Assembly: GCF_010093185.1 (NCBI RefSeq)
Contig: NZ_PDWL01000029.1
Location: forward strand, 1-39,928
Source of the DNA: Pseudoxanthomonas jiangsuensis
Lineage (GTDB): Bacteria; Pseudomonadota; Gammaproteobacteria; Xanthomonadales; Xanthomonadaceae
Direction: 5' to 3'
Length of the DNA stretch: 39,928 nucleotides
The notes beneath the pieces are model-generated. The model was not told the DNA's origin and searched no databases. It worked only from the letters and a program-made list of their open reading frames with translations. Both the position numbers and the translations under genes were made by a program. Positions within the stretch are counted from its first letter, which is position 1. Every line of letters begins with the position of its first letter. Below are positions 22,221 to 30,862 of the stretch, piece by piece.

Positions 22221-23224
22221 GGACGCAGCACCTCCACGGTGACCCCGGCATCGGCGAAGGCCTGCTGCGCCGCATCGGCGTCGCCGCCGGCCAGGGCCAC
22301 CAGCAACTGGCCGTAGGGCGTGTCGCGGATGCGGTCGATCCGTCCGGACAGGATGTTGTAGTCGACTCCGGTGCGGCGGGCGACGTCGCCCAGCAGGGGC
22401 GCGTAGGTGTCGGCGCCGAGGAAGGTCAGGCGCAGGATCCGCCCGGCCACCGCCTGGAAATCGGCGTGCAGGCCGCCCTCGTCCACGTGCTCGGCCTCGG
22501 ACACGAAGCGGCGCGTGGTCGGATGCTGCGGATGCAGGAACACCTCGGTCACCGGCCCGCTCTCGACCAGCGCGCCGGCGTCGAGCACCGCGACCCGGTC
22601 GCAGACCCGGCGGATCACGTCCATCTCGTGGGTGATCAGGACGATGGTCAGGCCCAGCTCGCGGTTGATCCGCGCCAGCAGCTCCAGCACCGAGGCGGTG
22701 GTCTGCGGGTCCAGAGCGCTGGTGGCCTCGTCGCAGAGCAGGATCCGCGGTCCGGTCGCCAGCGCCCGGGCGATGCCGACCCGCTGCTTCTGCCCGCCCG
22801 ACAGCTGCGCCGGGTACGTGTCCGCGTGCTCGGCCAGGCCGACCCTTCGCAGCAGCGCGGCGACCTTCTCCGCGACCTGCACGCGCGGCGTGCCGGCCAG
22901 CTCCAGCGGGAAGGCCACGTTGCCGGCCACCGTGCGCGAGGACAGCAGGTTGAAGTGCTGGAAGATCATCCCGATCCGCCGGCGCAGGGCGCGCAGCCCC
23001 TCCCCGTCCAGCGCGGCCACGTCCTGCCCGTCCACCACCAGGCGCCCGCCGCCGGGCGTCTCCAGGCGGTTGATCATCCGGATCAGGGTCGACTTGCCGG
23101 CGCCGGAGTGCCCGATGATGCCGAACACCTCGCCCTGCCGGATCTCCAGGTCGAGCGGCTGCAGCGCGGCGACCTGGCGGCTGCCGACGGTGTAGGACTT
23201 GTGGACCTGCTGGAACTGGATCAA
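22217..23224 (-). CDS. metN: Methionine ABC transporter ATPase
   Basis: ATPase of the MetNIQ importer, 335 residues. Walker A GHSGAGKS (38-45), signature LSGGQKQR (141-148), Walker [13 protein letters not shown] (161-172), H-loop ITHEMD. The C-terminal 90 residues form the NIL/ACT-like regulatory domain ([35 protein letters not shown]) through which intracellular methionine inhibits transport. The start is TTG at 23224, the only codon matching the family N-terminus ([11 protein letters not shown]). The 117-base leader was checked by eye for SAM, SAH or other riboswitch cores; none was recognised. Confidence 0.96.
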   Translation of the reverse strand: MIQFQQVHKSYTVGSRQVAALQPLDLEIRQGEVFGIIGHSGAGKSTLIRMINRLETPGGGRLVVDGQDVAALDGEGLRALRRRIGMIFQHFNLLSSRTVAGNVAFPLELAGTPRVQVAEKVAALLRRVGLAEHADTYPAQLSGGQKQRVGIARALATGPRILLCDEATSALDPQTTASVLELLARINRELGLTIVLITHEMDVIRRVCDRVAVLDAGALVESGPVTEVFLHPQHPTTRRFVSEAEHVDEGGLHADFQAVAGRILRLTFLGADTYAPLLGDVARRTGVDYNILSGRIDRIRDTPYGQLLVALAGGDADAAQQAFADAGVTVEVLRP

Positions 23225-23341
23225 CGCCGGGGAGCCTTGCCGCGGGGCGGCAAGCCTAGCAGTTGGCGGCGCCAGGGGGCGTTTGCGGAGGTTCCAGCGA
23301 TATTCCGCATCGTCATGACACCCCGGGTGACACGCCGCCGG

Positions 23342-24265
23342 TCACGAATGGTCGATCGGCGGCGCCCGTTCCGCGCCGACCGTGCGCTCGCGCCGCAGCA
23401 GGTACAGCCCGCTGGCCATGATGATCGCCGCCCCGACCCAGGTCACCGCATCCGGCCAGGTCCGCCACAGCAGCCAGTCCCAGCCGATCACCCAGACCAG
23501 CCCGGTGTATTCCAGCGGCGCCACCAGCGACGCCTCCCCGCGCATGAACGCCGCCGTCAGCGCGATCTGCCCCAGCGCCCCGGCCAGGCCCATGCCCAGG
23601 ATCAGCCCCGCATGCTCCAGCCGCAGCGGCACCCAGCCCGGGATCGCCGCCAGGCCCGCGCCCACCGCCATGATCGCCAGGAACCACACCACCATCGACT
23701 GCGGCGTGTCCGTGCGCGTGAGCAGGCTCACCGTCACCGCCGCGATCGCATAGGCCGTGGCCGCCAGCAGCACCATCAGCCCCGGCAGGGAGACGATCCC
23801 GCCCATGCCCGGCCGCAGCACCACGATCACCCCGGCCAGGCCGATGGCGATGGCGGTCCAGCGCCGCGGTCCCACCCGCTCGCCCAGCAGGGGCACCGAC
23901 AGCGCCGCCACCAGCAAGGGCGCCACGAAGTAGATCGTGTACGCGGTCGACAGCGGCATCCGCTTCAGCGCGAACACGAAGCAACCGATCATCGCCATCC
24001 CCAGCAGCCCGCGCAGCAGGTGCAGGCCCCAGCGCACCGGCACGATCGAGCGCGGCCCGGCGGTGGCCAGCACCCACACCAGCACGAACGGCAGCGAGGC
24101 CGCGCCGCGCAGCAGGGTCACCTGCAAAGGCGGGTAGTGGACCGAGAGCAGCTTCATGCCCGCGTCCATCAGCGAGAAGCAGGCCACCGCCGCGAGCATC
24201 CAGGCGGCCGCGGCCAGCGGGGAACGGCCCGGCGCGGGTGTCGGCGAGAGAGGCGAAGGGGACAT
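23342..24265 (-). CDS. EamA/DMT-superfamily transporter
   Basis: A 307-residue membrane protein with ten hydrophobic helices in two repeated five-helix EamA halves: AAAAWMLAAVACFSLMDAGMKLL...RLGG-type region and LLAATAYAIAAVTVSLLTR onward, with PLEYTGLVWVIGWDWLLWRTWPDAVTWVGAAIIMASGLYLLRRER at the end. Such transporters export amino acids or other small metabolites; the substrate cannot be read from sequence. The ATG at 24265 lies six bases after GATAAT (24272-24277, minus), so the transcript may start at the initiation codon. It is divergent from yajQ. Confidence 0.86.
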   Translation of the reverse strand: MSPSPLSPTPAPGRSPLAAAAWMLAAVACFSLMDAGMKLLSVHYPPLQVTLLRGAASLPFVLVWVLATAGPRSIVPVRWGLHLLRGLLGMAMIGCFVFALKRMPLSTAYTIYFVAPLLVAALSVPLLGERVGPRRWTAIAIGLAGVIVVLRPGMGGIVSLPGLMVLLAATAYAIAAVTVSLLTRTDTPQSMVVWFLAIMAVGAGLAAIPGWVPLRLEHAGLILGMGLAGALGQIALTAAFMRGEASLVAPLEYTGLVWVIGWDWLLWRTWPDAVTWVGAAIIMASGLYLLRRERTVGAERAPPIDHS

Positions 24266-24335
24266 GCGCCCATTATCGCCGCGACGGGCGGGCGGCGTCC
24301 TAGAATGGGCGCCGTTTCCCGCAGGAGCCTCCGCC

Positions 24336-24818
24336 ATGCCCTCCTTCGACGTCGTTTCCGAAGTCGACAACCACGAGCTGACCAACGCCGTCGACCAGGC
24401 CAGCCGCGAGCTCACCACCCGCTTCGACTTCAAGGGCGTGGACGCGAAGTTCGCGCTGGAGGACAACGTGATCAACCAGTCCGCGCCCAGCGACTTCCAG
24501 CTCAAGCAGATGACCGACATCCTCAAGCAGCGGCTGACCGCGCGCGGGATCGACATCCGCTGCCTGGAGTTCGGCGAGGTCGAGACCAACCTCGCCGGCG
24601 CCCGGCAGAAGGTCACGGTCAAGCAGGGGATCGAGCGCGAGACGGCGAAGAAGATCCAGGCCGCGCTCAAGGACGCCAAGCTCAAGGTCGACAGCCAGAT
24701 CAACGGCGACAAGCTGCGGGTCAACGGCAAGAAGCGCGACGACCTGCAGGAGGCCATCGCCCTGCTGCGCAAGGCCGACTTCGCCATCCCGCTGCAGTTC
24801 GAGAACTTCCGCGACTGA
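24336..24818 (+). CDS. yajQ: YajQ-family cyclic di-GMP-binding protein
   Basis: A 160-residue UPF0234 protein with two ferredoxin-like halves. Characteristic segments are MPSFDVVSEVDNHELTNAVDQ, ELTTRFDFKGVDAKF, VTVKQGIERETAKKIQ and KVDSQINGDKLRVNGKKRDDLQEAIALLR. The Xanthomonas campestris homologue (XC_3703) binds c-di-GMP and affects virulence, so a signalling role is plausible here but not shown. AGGAG (24323-24327) eight bases before the ATG fixes the start; TAGAAT at 24301-24306 is a candidate -10. Ten bases separate it from the DUF1415 gene. Confidence 0.94.
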   Translation: MPSFDVVSEVDNHELTNAVDQASRELTTRFDFKGVDAKFALEDNVINQSAPSDFQLKQMTDILKQRLTARGIDIRCLEFGEVETNLAGARQKVTVKQGIERETAKKIQAALKDAKLKVDSQINGDKLRVNGKKRDDLQEAIALLRKADFAIPLQFENFRD

Positions 24819-24828
24819 GCCGGCCACG

Positions 24829-25419
24829 ATGAGCAGCGACCTGCACGACGACGCTTTCGCCGCCGGCCCCGGCGAGGAGGAGGTCCTGGCCGCCACCCGG
24901 CTGTGGCTGGAGAAGGCCGTGATCGGCCTGAACCTGTGCCCGTTCGCCAAGGCGGTGTACGTCAAGGACCAGGTGCGCTTCGTCTTCAGCGACGCCACCA
25001 CCCCGGAGCAGCTGATCGAGCAGCTCGGCGAGGAACTGCTGCACCTGCGCGACACCCCGGCCGAACGGACCGACACCACCCTGCTGGTGCACCCGTACGT
25101 GCTGGCCGACTTCCTCGACTACAACGACTTCCTCGACCAGGCCGACGCCCTGGTCGAGGCGCTGGAGCTGGACGGCGAGCTGCAGGTGGCCAGCTTCCAT
25201 CCCGACTACCAGTTCGCCGACTCGGGCCCGGACGACATCGAGAACTACAGCAACCGCGCGCCCTTCCCCACCCTGCATCTGCTGCGCGAGGACAGCGTCG
25301 ACCGTGCGGTGGAGGTGTATCCGGACCCGGATGCGATCGTCGAGCGCAACTACGCCACCCTGCGGGCGCTGGGGCACGAGGGCTGGCGCCGGCTGTTCGC
25401 CGCCGACGGCTCCGCGTAG
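24829..25419 (+). CDS. DUF1415 family protein
   Basis: A 196-residue cytosolic protein of the DUF1415 family. The clearest signature is WLEKAVIGLNLCPFAKAVYVKDQVRFV near the N-terminus, then TTLLVHPYVLADFLDYNDFLD, QVASFHPDYQFADSGPDDIENYSNRAPFPTLHLLRE and YPDPDAIVERNYATLRALG. The NLCPFA Cys and several conserved Asp/His residues suggest a catalytic or metal role, but function is not known to me. It follows yajQ by ten bases and is probably cotranscribed. A hairpin follows the stop codon. Confidence 0.88.
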   Translation: MSSDLHDDAFAAGPGEEEVLAATRLWLEKAVIGLNLCPFAKAVYVKDQVRFVFSDATTPEQLIEQLGEELLHLRDTPAERTDTTLLVHPYVLADFLDYNDFLDQADALVEALELDGELQVASFHPDYQFADSGPDDIENYSNRAPFPTLHLLREDSVDRAVEVYPDPDAIVERNYATLRALGHEGWRRLFAADGSA

Positions 25420-25420
25420 T

Positions 25421-25440
25421 CGCGGGGCCTCCGCCCCGCG
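25421..25440. terminator. Hairpin between convergent genes
   Basis: Perfect 8-bp stem CGCGGGGC/GCCCCGCG with CTCC loop in the 24-base gap between the DUF1415 gene and the GH127-like gene. No U tract on either strand, so termination may be weak or Rho-assisted. Confidence 0.5.
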
Positions 25441-25443
25441 GCC

Positions 25444-27345
25444 TCACAGCCGGTTGTAGAGGCGGTAGGACTCCTCGCCGATGGCGAAGAACGGCTTGAG
25501 CCGGATCGGCCCGTCGGCAGCGGCCACGCGCCACTCCTGCGCGCCGCTGCGGACCGCGCCCAGCCACTCCGCGCGGCCGGCCTGGCGGTCCCCGGCCTCG
25601 ACCGGGAACAGCGCCAGCGGGCCGGTCATCAGCGCGGCCACGTCCGGATGGTGGGCGTGGATCGGCTCCAGGCGCAGGCCCATGTCGAAGTCGATCTCGA
25701 CCACGTCGCCCGCGCGCCAGCGCCGGGACAGGCGCAGGAAGCGCCCGGGCGCCGGCGCGGCCGCGACCACCTGGCCGTTCACCCGGACCCGGGTGCCGGG
25801 ACCGGCCCAGGCCGGGATGCGCAGGTGCAGGTCCATCTTCCCCGGCGCGGCGTCGAAGCGGATCCGGCTGCCGCCGGCCAGCGGATAGCCGGTCTCCTGG
25901 ACCAGCGCCACCTCGCCGTCGCCGAGCGGCGCGCGCAGGCTGGAGGGCACGTACAGGTTGACGTGGAGCGAACGCGCGCCGAGCAGGTAGCTGCTGATGC
26001 CGTAGTCGGCCACCAGCTGGATGAAGGTTCCCGAGCAGCACGGCCACTGCTCGCCGCGGAAGCTCTTGGCGGCGTGGTCGCTGTAGTCGGAGTAGTAGAA
26101 CGTGTCGCCGTCGGCGGTGGTCGGCCGGGCGCCGAGGATGGTGTTGTAGAGCACCCGCTCCATGCTGTCGCCGTAAACGCTGTCGCCGGTGATGGCCAGC
26201 AGCGAGCGGGCGATCTTGAAGTGGCCGTGGGCGCCGCACGGGGTCTCGAACGAGCGGCGGGTGGCGGTCAGCGAATCGAGCAGGCCCTGGCTGTCGTCGG
26301 GGCCGAGCAGTTCCTCGTTCGGCCCCCAGCCGCCGGTGGCGTAGGACTGGCCCAGCACGAAGTCGAAACCGTTGCGCGCCGCCCGCAGGTACTTGTCCTC
26401 GCCGGTGGCGCGGTAGGCCTCGATCGCCGAGCTGAACGCGTTGACGTGGCTGTAGGCATGCCTGCCGGCCAGCGGACTGATGCCGGCGGCGAGCGGATCG
26501 AACAGCGCCTGGTCCTGCAGGAAGCGCCGGGCCAGGGCGTGGTAGCGCGCGCCGAAGCCCAGGTTCCAGGCCCGGAACAGGTTCTCGGGCAGCACGTAGG
26601 GCTCGTCCCAGATCTGCGCCTCGCGCTGGTACGGACGCGCCCGGCGTTCCTCGCGGGTCAGCGCCTTCTCCGGCAGGAACGGCAGGACCGCGTCGGTCAG
26701 CCGGTCCAGCGCCGGCCGCGCCGCCTCGACCCCGGCGAACTGGAACGCATCGAGCAGGCCTTCGAGCAGCTTGTTCCAGGTGTAGGCCGGCAGGTTGTAG
26801 TCCTCGAAGAACCGCGGGCCGATGGTCGGCGCATACAGCTCCACCAGCCGCTCCACCCTTTGCCGGGTGGCGGGGTCGCCCTCGGCTGCATGGATCCGCG
26901 CCAGTCCCGACAGGTACTGGCCGAACGAGTGACCGGGGATGTAGCCGTGCCAGTTGGCGGTGCTCCAGTCGGCCGGGTCGATGTGGAACTCGTCCGAATC
27001 GTCGTACCAGCCGCCCATGTCCTCGCCGGGCGCCGGCAGCCCGGCGCGCGAGCGGAACGGCTTGAGCAGCCGGTCCTCGTCGAGCGCCATGAACAGCCGG
27101 TGCTGGTGCCGCAGCTGCTCCCGCATCGGTCCCGGCCCCAGCCGCACCTGGCCGTGGCCGGGCGAGTGCAGCCTCACCGCCACGGGTGCGGCCGGCGACG
27201 AAAGCGTGGCCGCGTGCGCCAGCGCCGGCGGCAATGCGCACAGGCAGGCGCACCCGCCGACGCCGGCAAGGAACCCGCGCCGCGACAGGCCGCCAGCGGC
27301 GATCGTGGCGGCGCGTGCGTTTCCAGTTTCCGGTTCGCGGGGCAA
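25444..27345 (-). CDS. Tat-exported GH127/DUF1680-like glycoside hydrolase
   Basis: A 633-residue protein with a twin-arginine signal (SRRGFLAG, Arg22-Arg23, cleavage near AHA-A at 45). The (alpha/alpha)6-barrel region contains GH127-type blocks: FETPCGAHGHFKIARSLL, GDSVYGDSMERVLYNTIL and GEQWPCCSGTF. GH127 beta-L-arabinofuranosidases use a Cys nucleophile and Zn held by Glu and Cys; the equivalents here would be Glu367, Cys370, Cys436 and Cys437. Spacing Glu-Thr-Pro-Cys differs from the Glu-x-Cys I recall for HypBA1, so it may be a divergent family. Start is TTG at 27345: an in-frame stop lies shortly upstream, and GGAG (27354-27357) is eight bases before it. Sugar substrate unknown. Confidence 0.82.
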   Translation of the reverse strand: MPREPETGNARAATIAAGGLSRRGFLAGVGGCACLCALPPALAHAATLSSPAAPVAVRLHSPGHGQVRLGPGPMREQLRHQHRLFMALDEDRLLKPFRSRAGLPAPGEDMGGWYDDSDEFHIDPADWSTANWHGYIPGHSFGQYLSGLARIHAAEGDPATRQRVERLVELYAPTIGPRFFEDYNLPAYTWNKLLEGLLDAFQFAGVEAARPALDRLTDAVLPFLPEKALTREERRARPYQREAQIWDEPYVLPENLFRAWNLGFGARYHALARRFLQDQALFDPLAAGISPLAGRHAYSHVNAFSSAIEAYRATGEDKYLRAARNGFDFVLGQSYATGGWGPNEELLGPDDSQGLLDSLTATRRSFETPCGAHGHFKIARSLLAITGDSVYGDSMERVLYNTILGARPTTADGDTFYYSDYSDHAAKSFRGEQWPCCSGTFIQLVADYGISSYLLGARSLHVNLYVPSSLRAPLGDGEVALVQETGYPLAGGSRIRFDAAPGKMDLHLRIPAWAGPGTRVRVNGQVVAAAPAPGRFLRLSRRWRAGDVVEIDFDMGLRLEPIHAHHPDVAALMTGPLALFPVEAGDRQAGRAEWLGAVRSGAQEWRVAAADGPIRLKPFFAIGEESYRLYNRL

Positions 27346-27443
27346 GGGATCGGCTCCGATGCGCGGTCATGGCCACGGGCCCCGGATCATTGCATCCGGG
27401 ACCCGGGGAATATCAGGGCGGCGCGATCGGCATACCTGCCCGC

Positions 27444-29516
27444 TCAGATACCGACGCCCAGCTTCAGCCAGGCCGTGCGTCCGGGCTCGTTGATCCGCAC
27501 CGGATCGGCGGGCCAGCCGAAGTCGGCGCTGCCGGCCAGGTTCAGGTGCTCGCTGTAGGTGCGGTCGAACACGTTGTCGATGCCCGCGGTCAGCTGCAAG
27601 GCGTCGCTGAAGCGGTAGCCGCCGTTGAGCGCCAGCGTGGCGAAGCCGGCGCTCGGCCCGAGGTCGCGGCCGACCACGTTGCCCTGGTCGACGGCGATGC
27701 GGTCCTGCGCGGCCACCGCACGCAGCAGGCCACCGAAGCTCCAGCGGCCGTTGTCGTAGCCGGCGCTCAGGCGCGCCTCCAGCGGCGGCATCTGCGGCAG
27801 GGCTTGGCCCGTGGCGCGGTTCTCGCCCCAGGCCCAGGCGACGGTGGCGCCGAGCTTCCACGCATCGCCGGCGGCCAGTTCCACGCCCGCCTCGGCACCG
27901 TGCGTGCGCGCGTCGACGTTGGCGACGGAGGACATCGACCCCATCATCCCGCCGGCCATGTAGGAGAACAGGATGTAGTCGTCGATGCGGCCGGCGTACG
28001 CCGAGAGCCAGGCGTGGGTACGCGCGTCGCGGTACTGCAGCCCGGCATCGAGCTGGGTGGTCTTCTCCGGCGCGATGCCGGCGAAGGCGTTGGCCGCGCC
28101 CATCGGCCCCATGTCGGCGGAGAAAAGTTCCCAGTAATCGGGCATGCGCTCGGTGCGGCCGATGCCGGCGTACCAGGCCAGGCCCGACGAGAGATCCTGC
28201 TCGAAGCGCAGGAAGCCGGCCGGCAGCGTCTCCTCGCGGGTGGCGCCGGCGGTGGAATTGGGCATGCCCATCATCCCGGCCGTGGCGCGCGCGTCGGTGG
28301 CCTCGGCGCGGTCGACCCGCGCGCCGGCGATCCAGCGCGCGGCCGGCGCGAAGCGCCAGGTGGCCTCGGCGAACGCACCGTGGCTGCGCATCCGCGCATC
28401 GGTCTCCCACGGCTGTGCACGCCAGGTACCGCGCCCCATCGCGCTGCGCTGGCGGTGGCGGCTTTCCAGGCCGTCGATGCCGGCCACCAGTTCCCACTGC
28501 GCCCACTTCCAGCCCAGTGCGGCGCGGCCGCCGCGGGTGCGGCGCTCGACGTCGGCGGCCATCGCCATCGGCATCGCGCTGTCCGGATTGGGGTCGCGCA
28601 GGGTGTAGTTGTCCATCACGTGGTCGGCCAGGTTCTGGAACACGCTGGCGTCGATCCGGTCCAGCGCGCCCGGCAGGTCCGTCCTCTCGAAGCGCAGGGC
28701 GTTGCTCTCGCGCTTGAACTGCGAGCCGTCCATGCCGCGCCCGGCATAGCGGGCCTCTCCGTCGCCGATGCCCACGCCCAGCTCGAGCACGGTGTGCTCG
28801 TCCGGGGTCCAGCCCAGGGCCAGGTCGGTGTTCCACTTCTCCCAGGACGAAGGCACGCGCCGTCCATCGCCGTCCTCGTAGTCGTCCGACCCGGAACGGT
28901 TGGCCGACAGCCGCGCATAGCCCGACCGCGCGCCGGCGACGGCATCGAACACCTGGTCGTTGCGGCCGGCAGAGCCGGCCAGCAGGCTGCCCTGCGCGCG
29001 CACGCCGGCCTCTTCGAAGCGCGGGGTATCGCGCTCGAAGCGCACCGTGCCGGCCGAGGCGCCCGGACCCCACAGCACGGTCTGCGGCCCCTTCACCACC
29101 ACCAGCCGGTCGTAGGTCTCCGGGGCCACGTAGGACAGCGGATTGTCCATCCGCGCCGGGCAGGCGCCGGGCATCGAGCCGTCATTGGAAAGCAGGTTGA
29201 GGCGCGAGCCGAACATGCCGCGCAGCACCGGGTCGCCGTTGGTGCCGCCGTTGCGCAGCGCGGTGAAGCCGGGGATGGTCTTGAGGTAGTCGGCGCCGTC
29301 GCTGGCCGGCACCGGCTGCCGCGGCAGGCGCGGGTCGGTCTCCCAGGTCAGCGGCGAGACCGGCGCGTCGGCGGTGACGACCAGGGTGTCGAGGGTGGTG
29401 GCATCGGCCGCCGCATCGGTGGCGGCCAGGACGGTGCAGGGGAACGCGGCGGACGCCAGCAGGCAGGCCACGGACAGGCGCGACGCGCGCGGCGCCGCAC
29501 GGAAACGGATCGACAT
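27444..29516 (-). CDS. TonB-dependent copper receptor (OprC/NosA type)
   Basis: Outer-membrane copper importer, 690 residues. Signal peptide to about residue 31, TonB box TLDTLVVTA (41-49), plug domain with LRNGGTNGDPVLRGMFGSRLNLLSND (as two adjacent blocks) and VVVKGPQTVLWGPGASAGTVRFERD, then the 22-strand barrel ending LKLGVGI. The plug contains CPARM (Cys119-Met123), the CxxxM pair that binds copper in Pseudomonas OprC. Met-rich stretches also occur (ATAGMMGMPNS, YMAGGMMGSMSS, SAMPMAMAAD). GGAG precedes the ATG at 29516. It lies 63 bases after the DUF2946 gene; the two are a recurring pair in copper loci. No Cu-sensor site was recognised. Confidence 0.94.
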   Translation of the reverse strand: MSIRFRAAPRASRLSVACLLASAAFPCTVLAATDAAADATTLDTLVVTADAPVSPLTWETDPRLPRQPVPASDGADYLKTIPGFTALRNGGTNGDPVLRGMFGSRLNLLSNDGSMPGACPARMDNPLSYVAPETYDRLVVVKGPQTVLWGPGASAGTVRFERDTPRFEEAGVRAQGSLLAGSAGRNDQVFDAVAGARSGYARLSANRSGSDDYEDGDGRRVPSSWEKWNTDLALGWTPDEHTVLELGVGIGDGEARYAGRGMDGSQFKRESNALRFERTDLPGALDRIDASVFQNLADHVMDNYTLRDPNPDSAMPMAMAADVERRTRGGRAALGWKWAQWELVAGIDGLESRHRQRSAMGRGTWRAQPWETDARMRSHGAFAEATWRFAPAARWIAGARVDRAEATDARATAGMMGMPNSTAGATREETLPAGFLRFEQDLSSGLAWYAGIGRTERMPDYWELFSADMGPMGAANAFAGIAPEKTTQLDAGLQYRDARTHAWLSAYAGRIDDYILFSYMAGGMMGSMSSVANVDARTHGAEAGVELAAGDAWKLGATVAWAWGENRATGQALPQMPPLEARLSAGYDNGRWSFGGLLRAVAAQDRIAVDQGNVVGRDLGPSAGFATLALNGGYRFSDALQLTAGIDNVFDRTYSEHLNLAGSADFGWPADPVRINEPGRTAWLKLGVGI

Positions 29517-29579
29517 GGGAACTCCAAAGCACACGGGCGCGGCACGACGGCCGCGCGGATCAGGGGAAGGCGGTGTGGT

Positions 29580-29951
29580 TCAGAGCGGGAGCGGCGGGCC
29601 GCGGCTGCCGAGGCCGCGCAGGTTGGCCGCCACGCGCAGGCGCGGCGACGCAGGCGGGCACGGGCGCAGATCGCAGCGCCAGTGCGGCAGGGCCAGGGCC
29701 AAGGCCAGCAGCAGCAACGGCAGCGAGGCCGCCAGCGGGCAGTAGTCGCAATACTCGCCATTGCCCGGCATCGGCGCGGGCGCCGGCGTGCCGGACAGCG
29801 TGCGGCTCTCGCTGGGCAGCAGTTGCAGGCCCATGGTGGTGCACAGTTCCGACCAGCCGGCCAGCACCTGGGTGCTGCCGGCCGCCAGCATCCGGCTGGC
29901 CGACGGCGCCAGCGCCAGCAGCAGCACGGCCAGCAGGGCCAGCCGGGTCAT
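29580..29951 (-). CDS. DUF2946 family protein, probable copper-locus partner
   Basis: A 123-residue protein of the DUF2946 family. An N-terminal hydrophobic signal/anchor (MTRLALLAVLLLALAPSASRML) leads to WSELCTTMGLQLL, then a Pro-rich stretch and NGEYCDYCPLAASLPLLLLALALALPHW, a CxxC followed by a second membrane helix. The Cys pairs suggest metal binding or a disulfide. It precedes the TonB copper receptor on the same strand. Its function is unknown. The ATG at 29951 is chosen; a GTG ten codons upstream is possible, and neither has a good ribosome site. TACAAT at 29988-29993 (minus) is a possible -10. Confidence 0.78.
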   Translation of the reverse strand: MTRLALLAVLLLALAPSASRMLAAGSTQVLAGWSELCTTMGLQLLPSESRTLSGTPAPAPMPGNGEYCDYCPLAASLPLLLLALALALPHWRCDLRPCPPASPRLRVAANLRGLGSRGPPLPL

Positions 29952-30070
29952 CGGACGGTGGAGATGGCGGGAACGGAGCACGCGGCGATTGTAGGCGCCG
30001 CCGCCGGGCCATGGACCGCGCCGGACCGGGGCAGATTGTCCAAGGGGGTGCGCGCCCTGCTGCCTCCCCC

Positions 30071-30177
30071 TGTAGGAGCCGGTCTTGCCGGCGACCGTGG
30101 AGGCGGACGCATCCATGGCACCCAGTTTCGCGCAGACGCATCCGCCATGGCGGTCGCCGGCAAGACCGGCTCCTACA
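30071..30177. repeat. REP-pair (BIME-like) palindromic element, copy 2
   Basis: Same 107-base element as at 19715-19821, with identical 27-base inverted ends (30071-30097 against 30151-30177) and about five differences in the centre. Its right end overlaps the HAD gene by five bases and gives that gene its TAG stop (30173-30175), the same repeat position used in copy 1. Confidence 0.88.
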
Positions 30178-30862
30178 AGGCCAGCCTGGCTTCCAGCAGC
30201 CGCTGCGCCTGCTCCAGCGAGGCGACGATGCGATGGCCCAGGGCCTGGGTTTCCGCATCCGGCTCGAGCAGGTCCGGCACCTGCACCGGGGTCATGCCCG
30301 CGGCCAGCGCCGCGCGCACGCCGGTCGGCGAATCCTCCAGCACCAGGCAGCGGGCCGGGTCCACGCCCAGGGTCGAGGCCGCCAGCAGGTACACGTCCGG
30401 CGCCGGCTTGGGCCGCGGCACGTCGCTGCTGGTGCAGACCGCGTCGAAGTACGGCAGCAGGCCGGCGGCGCGCAGCTTGCGCATCGCCAGCGGGCGCCGG
30501 GTCGAGGTCGCCACCGCGCGTGGGATGCCGCGGGCGACCAGCAGTTCCAGCAGCTCGACGATCCCGGGGCGGTGGTCGATGCCGGCGTCGGCGACCGCGT
30601 CGTACAGCGCCTCGGAGTGCGCCAGCAGGGCGTCGGCCGCCGCCTCGCCGATCTGCCCGGCCACCAGCCGCCGGCACAGGCCATCGCCGCCGCCGATCAT
30701 CTGCAGCCACAGCGTGTCCGGCAGCGCGTGGCCCAGTTCGCGCGCGGCCTGGGCCATGCAGGCGTTGATCGCGCGCTCGCTGTCGAGCATCAGCCCGTCC
30801 ATGTCGAAGATCACCGCATCGGGCAGGAACGGCAGGGCGAGGGCGGGGTCGAGGGAAGTCAC
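30173..30862 (-). CDS. HAD-IA phosphatase, beta-phosphoglucomutase-like
   Basis: A 229-residue HAD hydrolase with a helical cap. Motif I is DMDGLMLDSE (Asp20, Asp22), motif II is VATSTRR, motif III Lys is in PRPKPAPDVYLLAA, and motif IV is LVLEDSPTGVRAALAAGM. This pattern covers beta-phosphoglucomutases, phosphoglycolate phosphatases and sugar-phosphate phosphatases; the substrate is not decidable. The start is GTG at 30862, overlapping the stop of the rsuA-like gene by four bases (GTGA). The last two residues and stop are formed at the edge of a REP element, so the original C-terminus may have been different. Confidence 0.88.
   Translation of the reverse strand: MTSLDPALALPFLPDAVIFDMDGLMLDSERAINACMAQAARELGHALPDTLWLQMIGGGDGLCRRLVAGQIGEAAADALLAHSEALYDAVADAGIDHRPGIVELLELLVARGIPRAVATSTRRPLAMRKLRAAGLLPYFDAVCTSSDVPRPKPAPDVYLLAASTLGVDPARCLVLEDSPTGVRAALAAGMTPVQVPDLLEPDAETQALGHRIVASLEQAQRLLEARLAL

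Noticed and set aside
23225..23341. Possible SAM or methionine riboswitch before metN
   Set aside because: The 117-base leader shows no recognisable SAM, SAH or T-box core and no paired terminator/antiterminator by eye.
19715..30177. The two 107-base repeats as ends of a composite transposon
   Set aside because: They flank about 10 kb of ordinary chromosomal genes, have internal palindromes of REP type, and no transposase lies between them.
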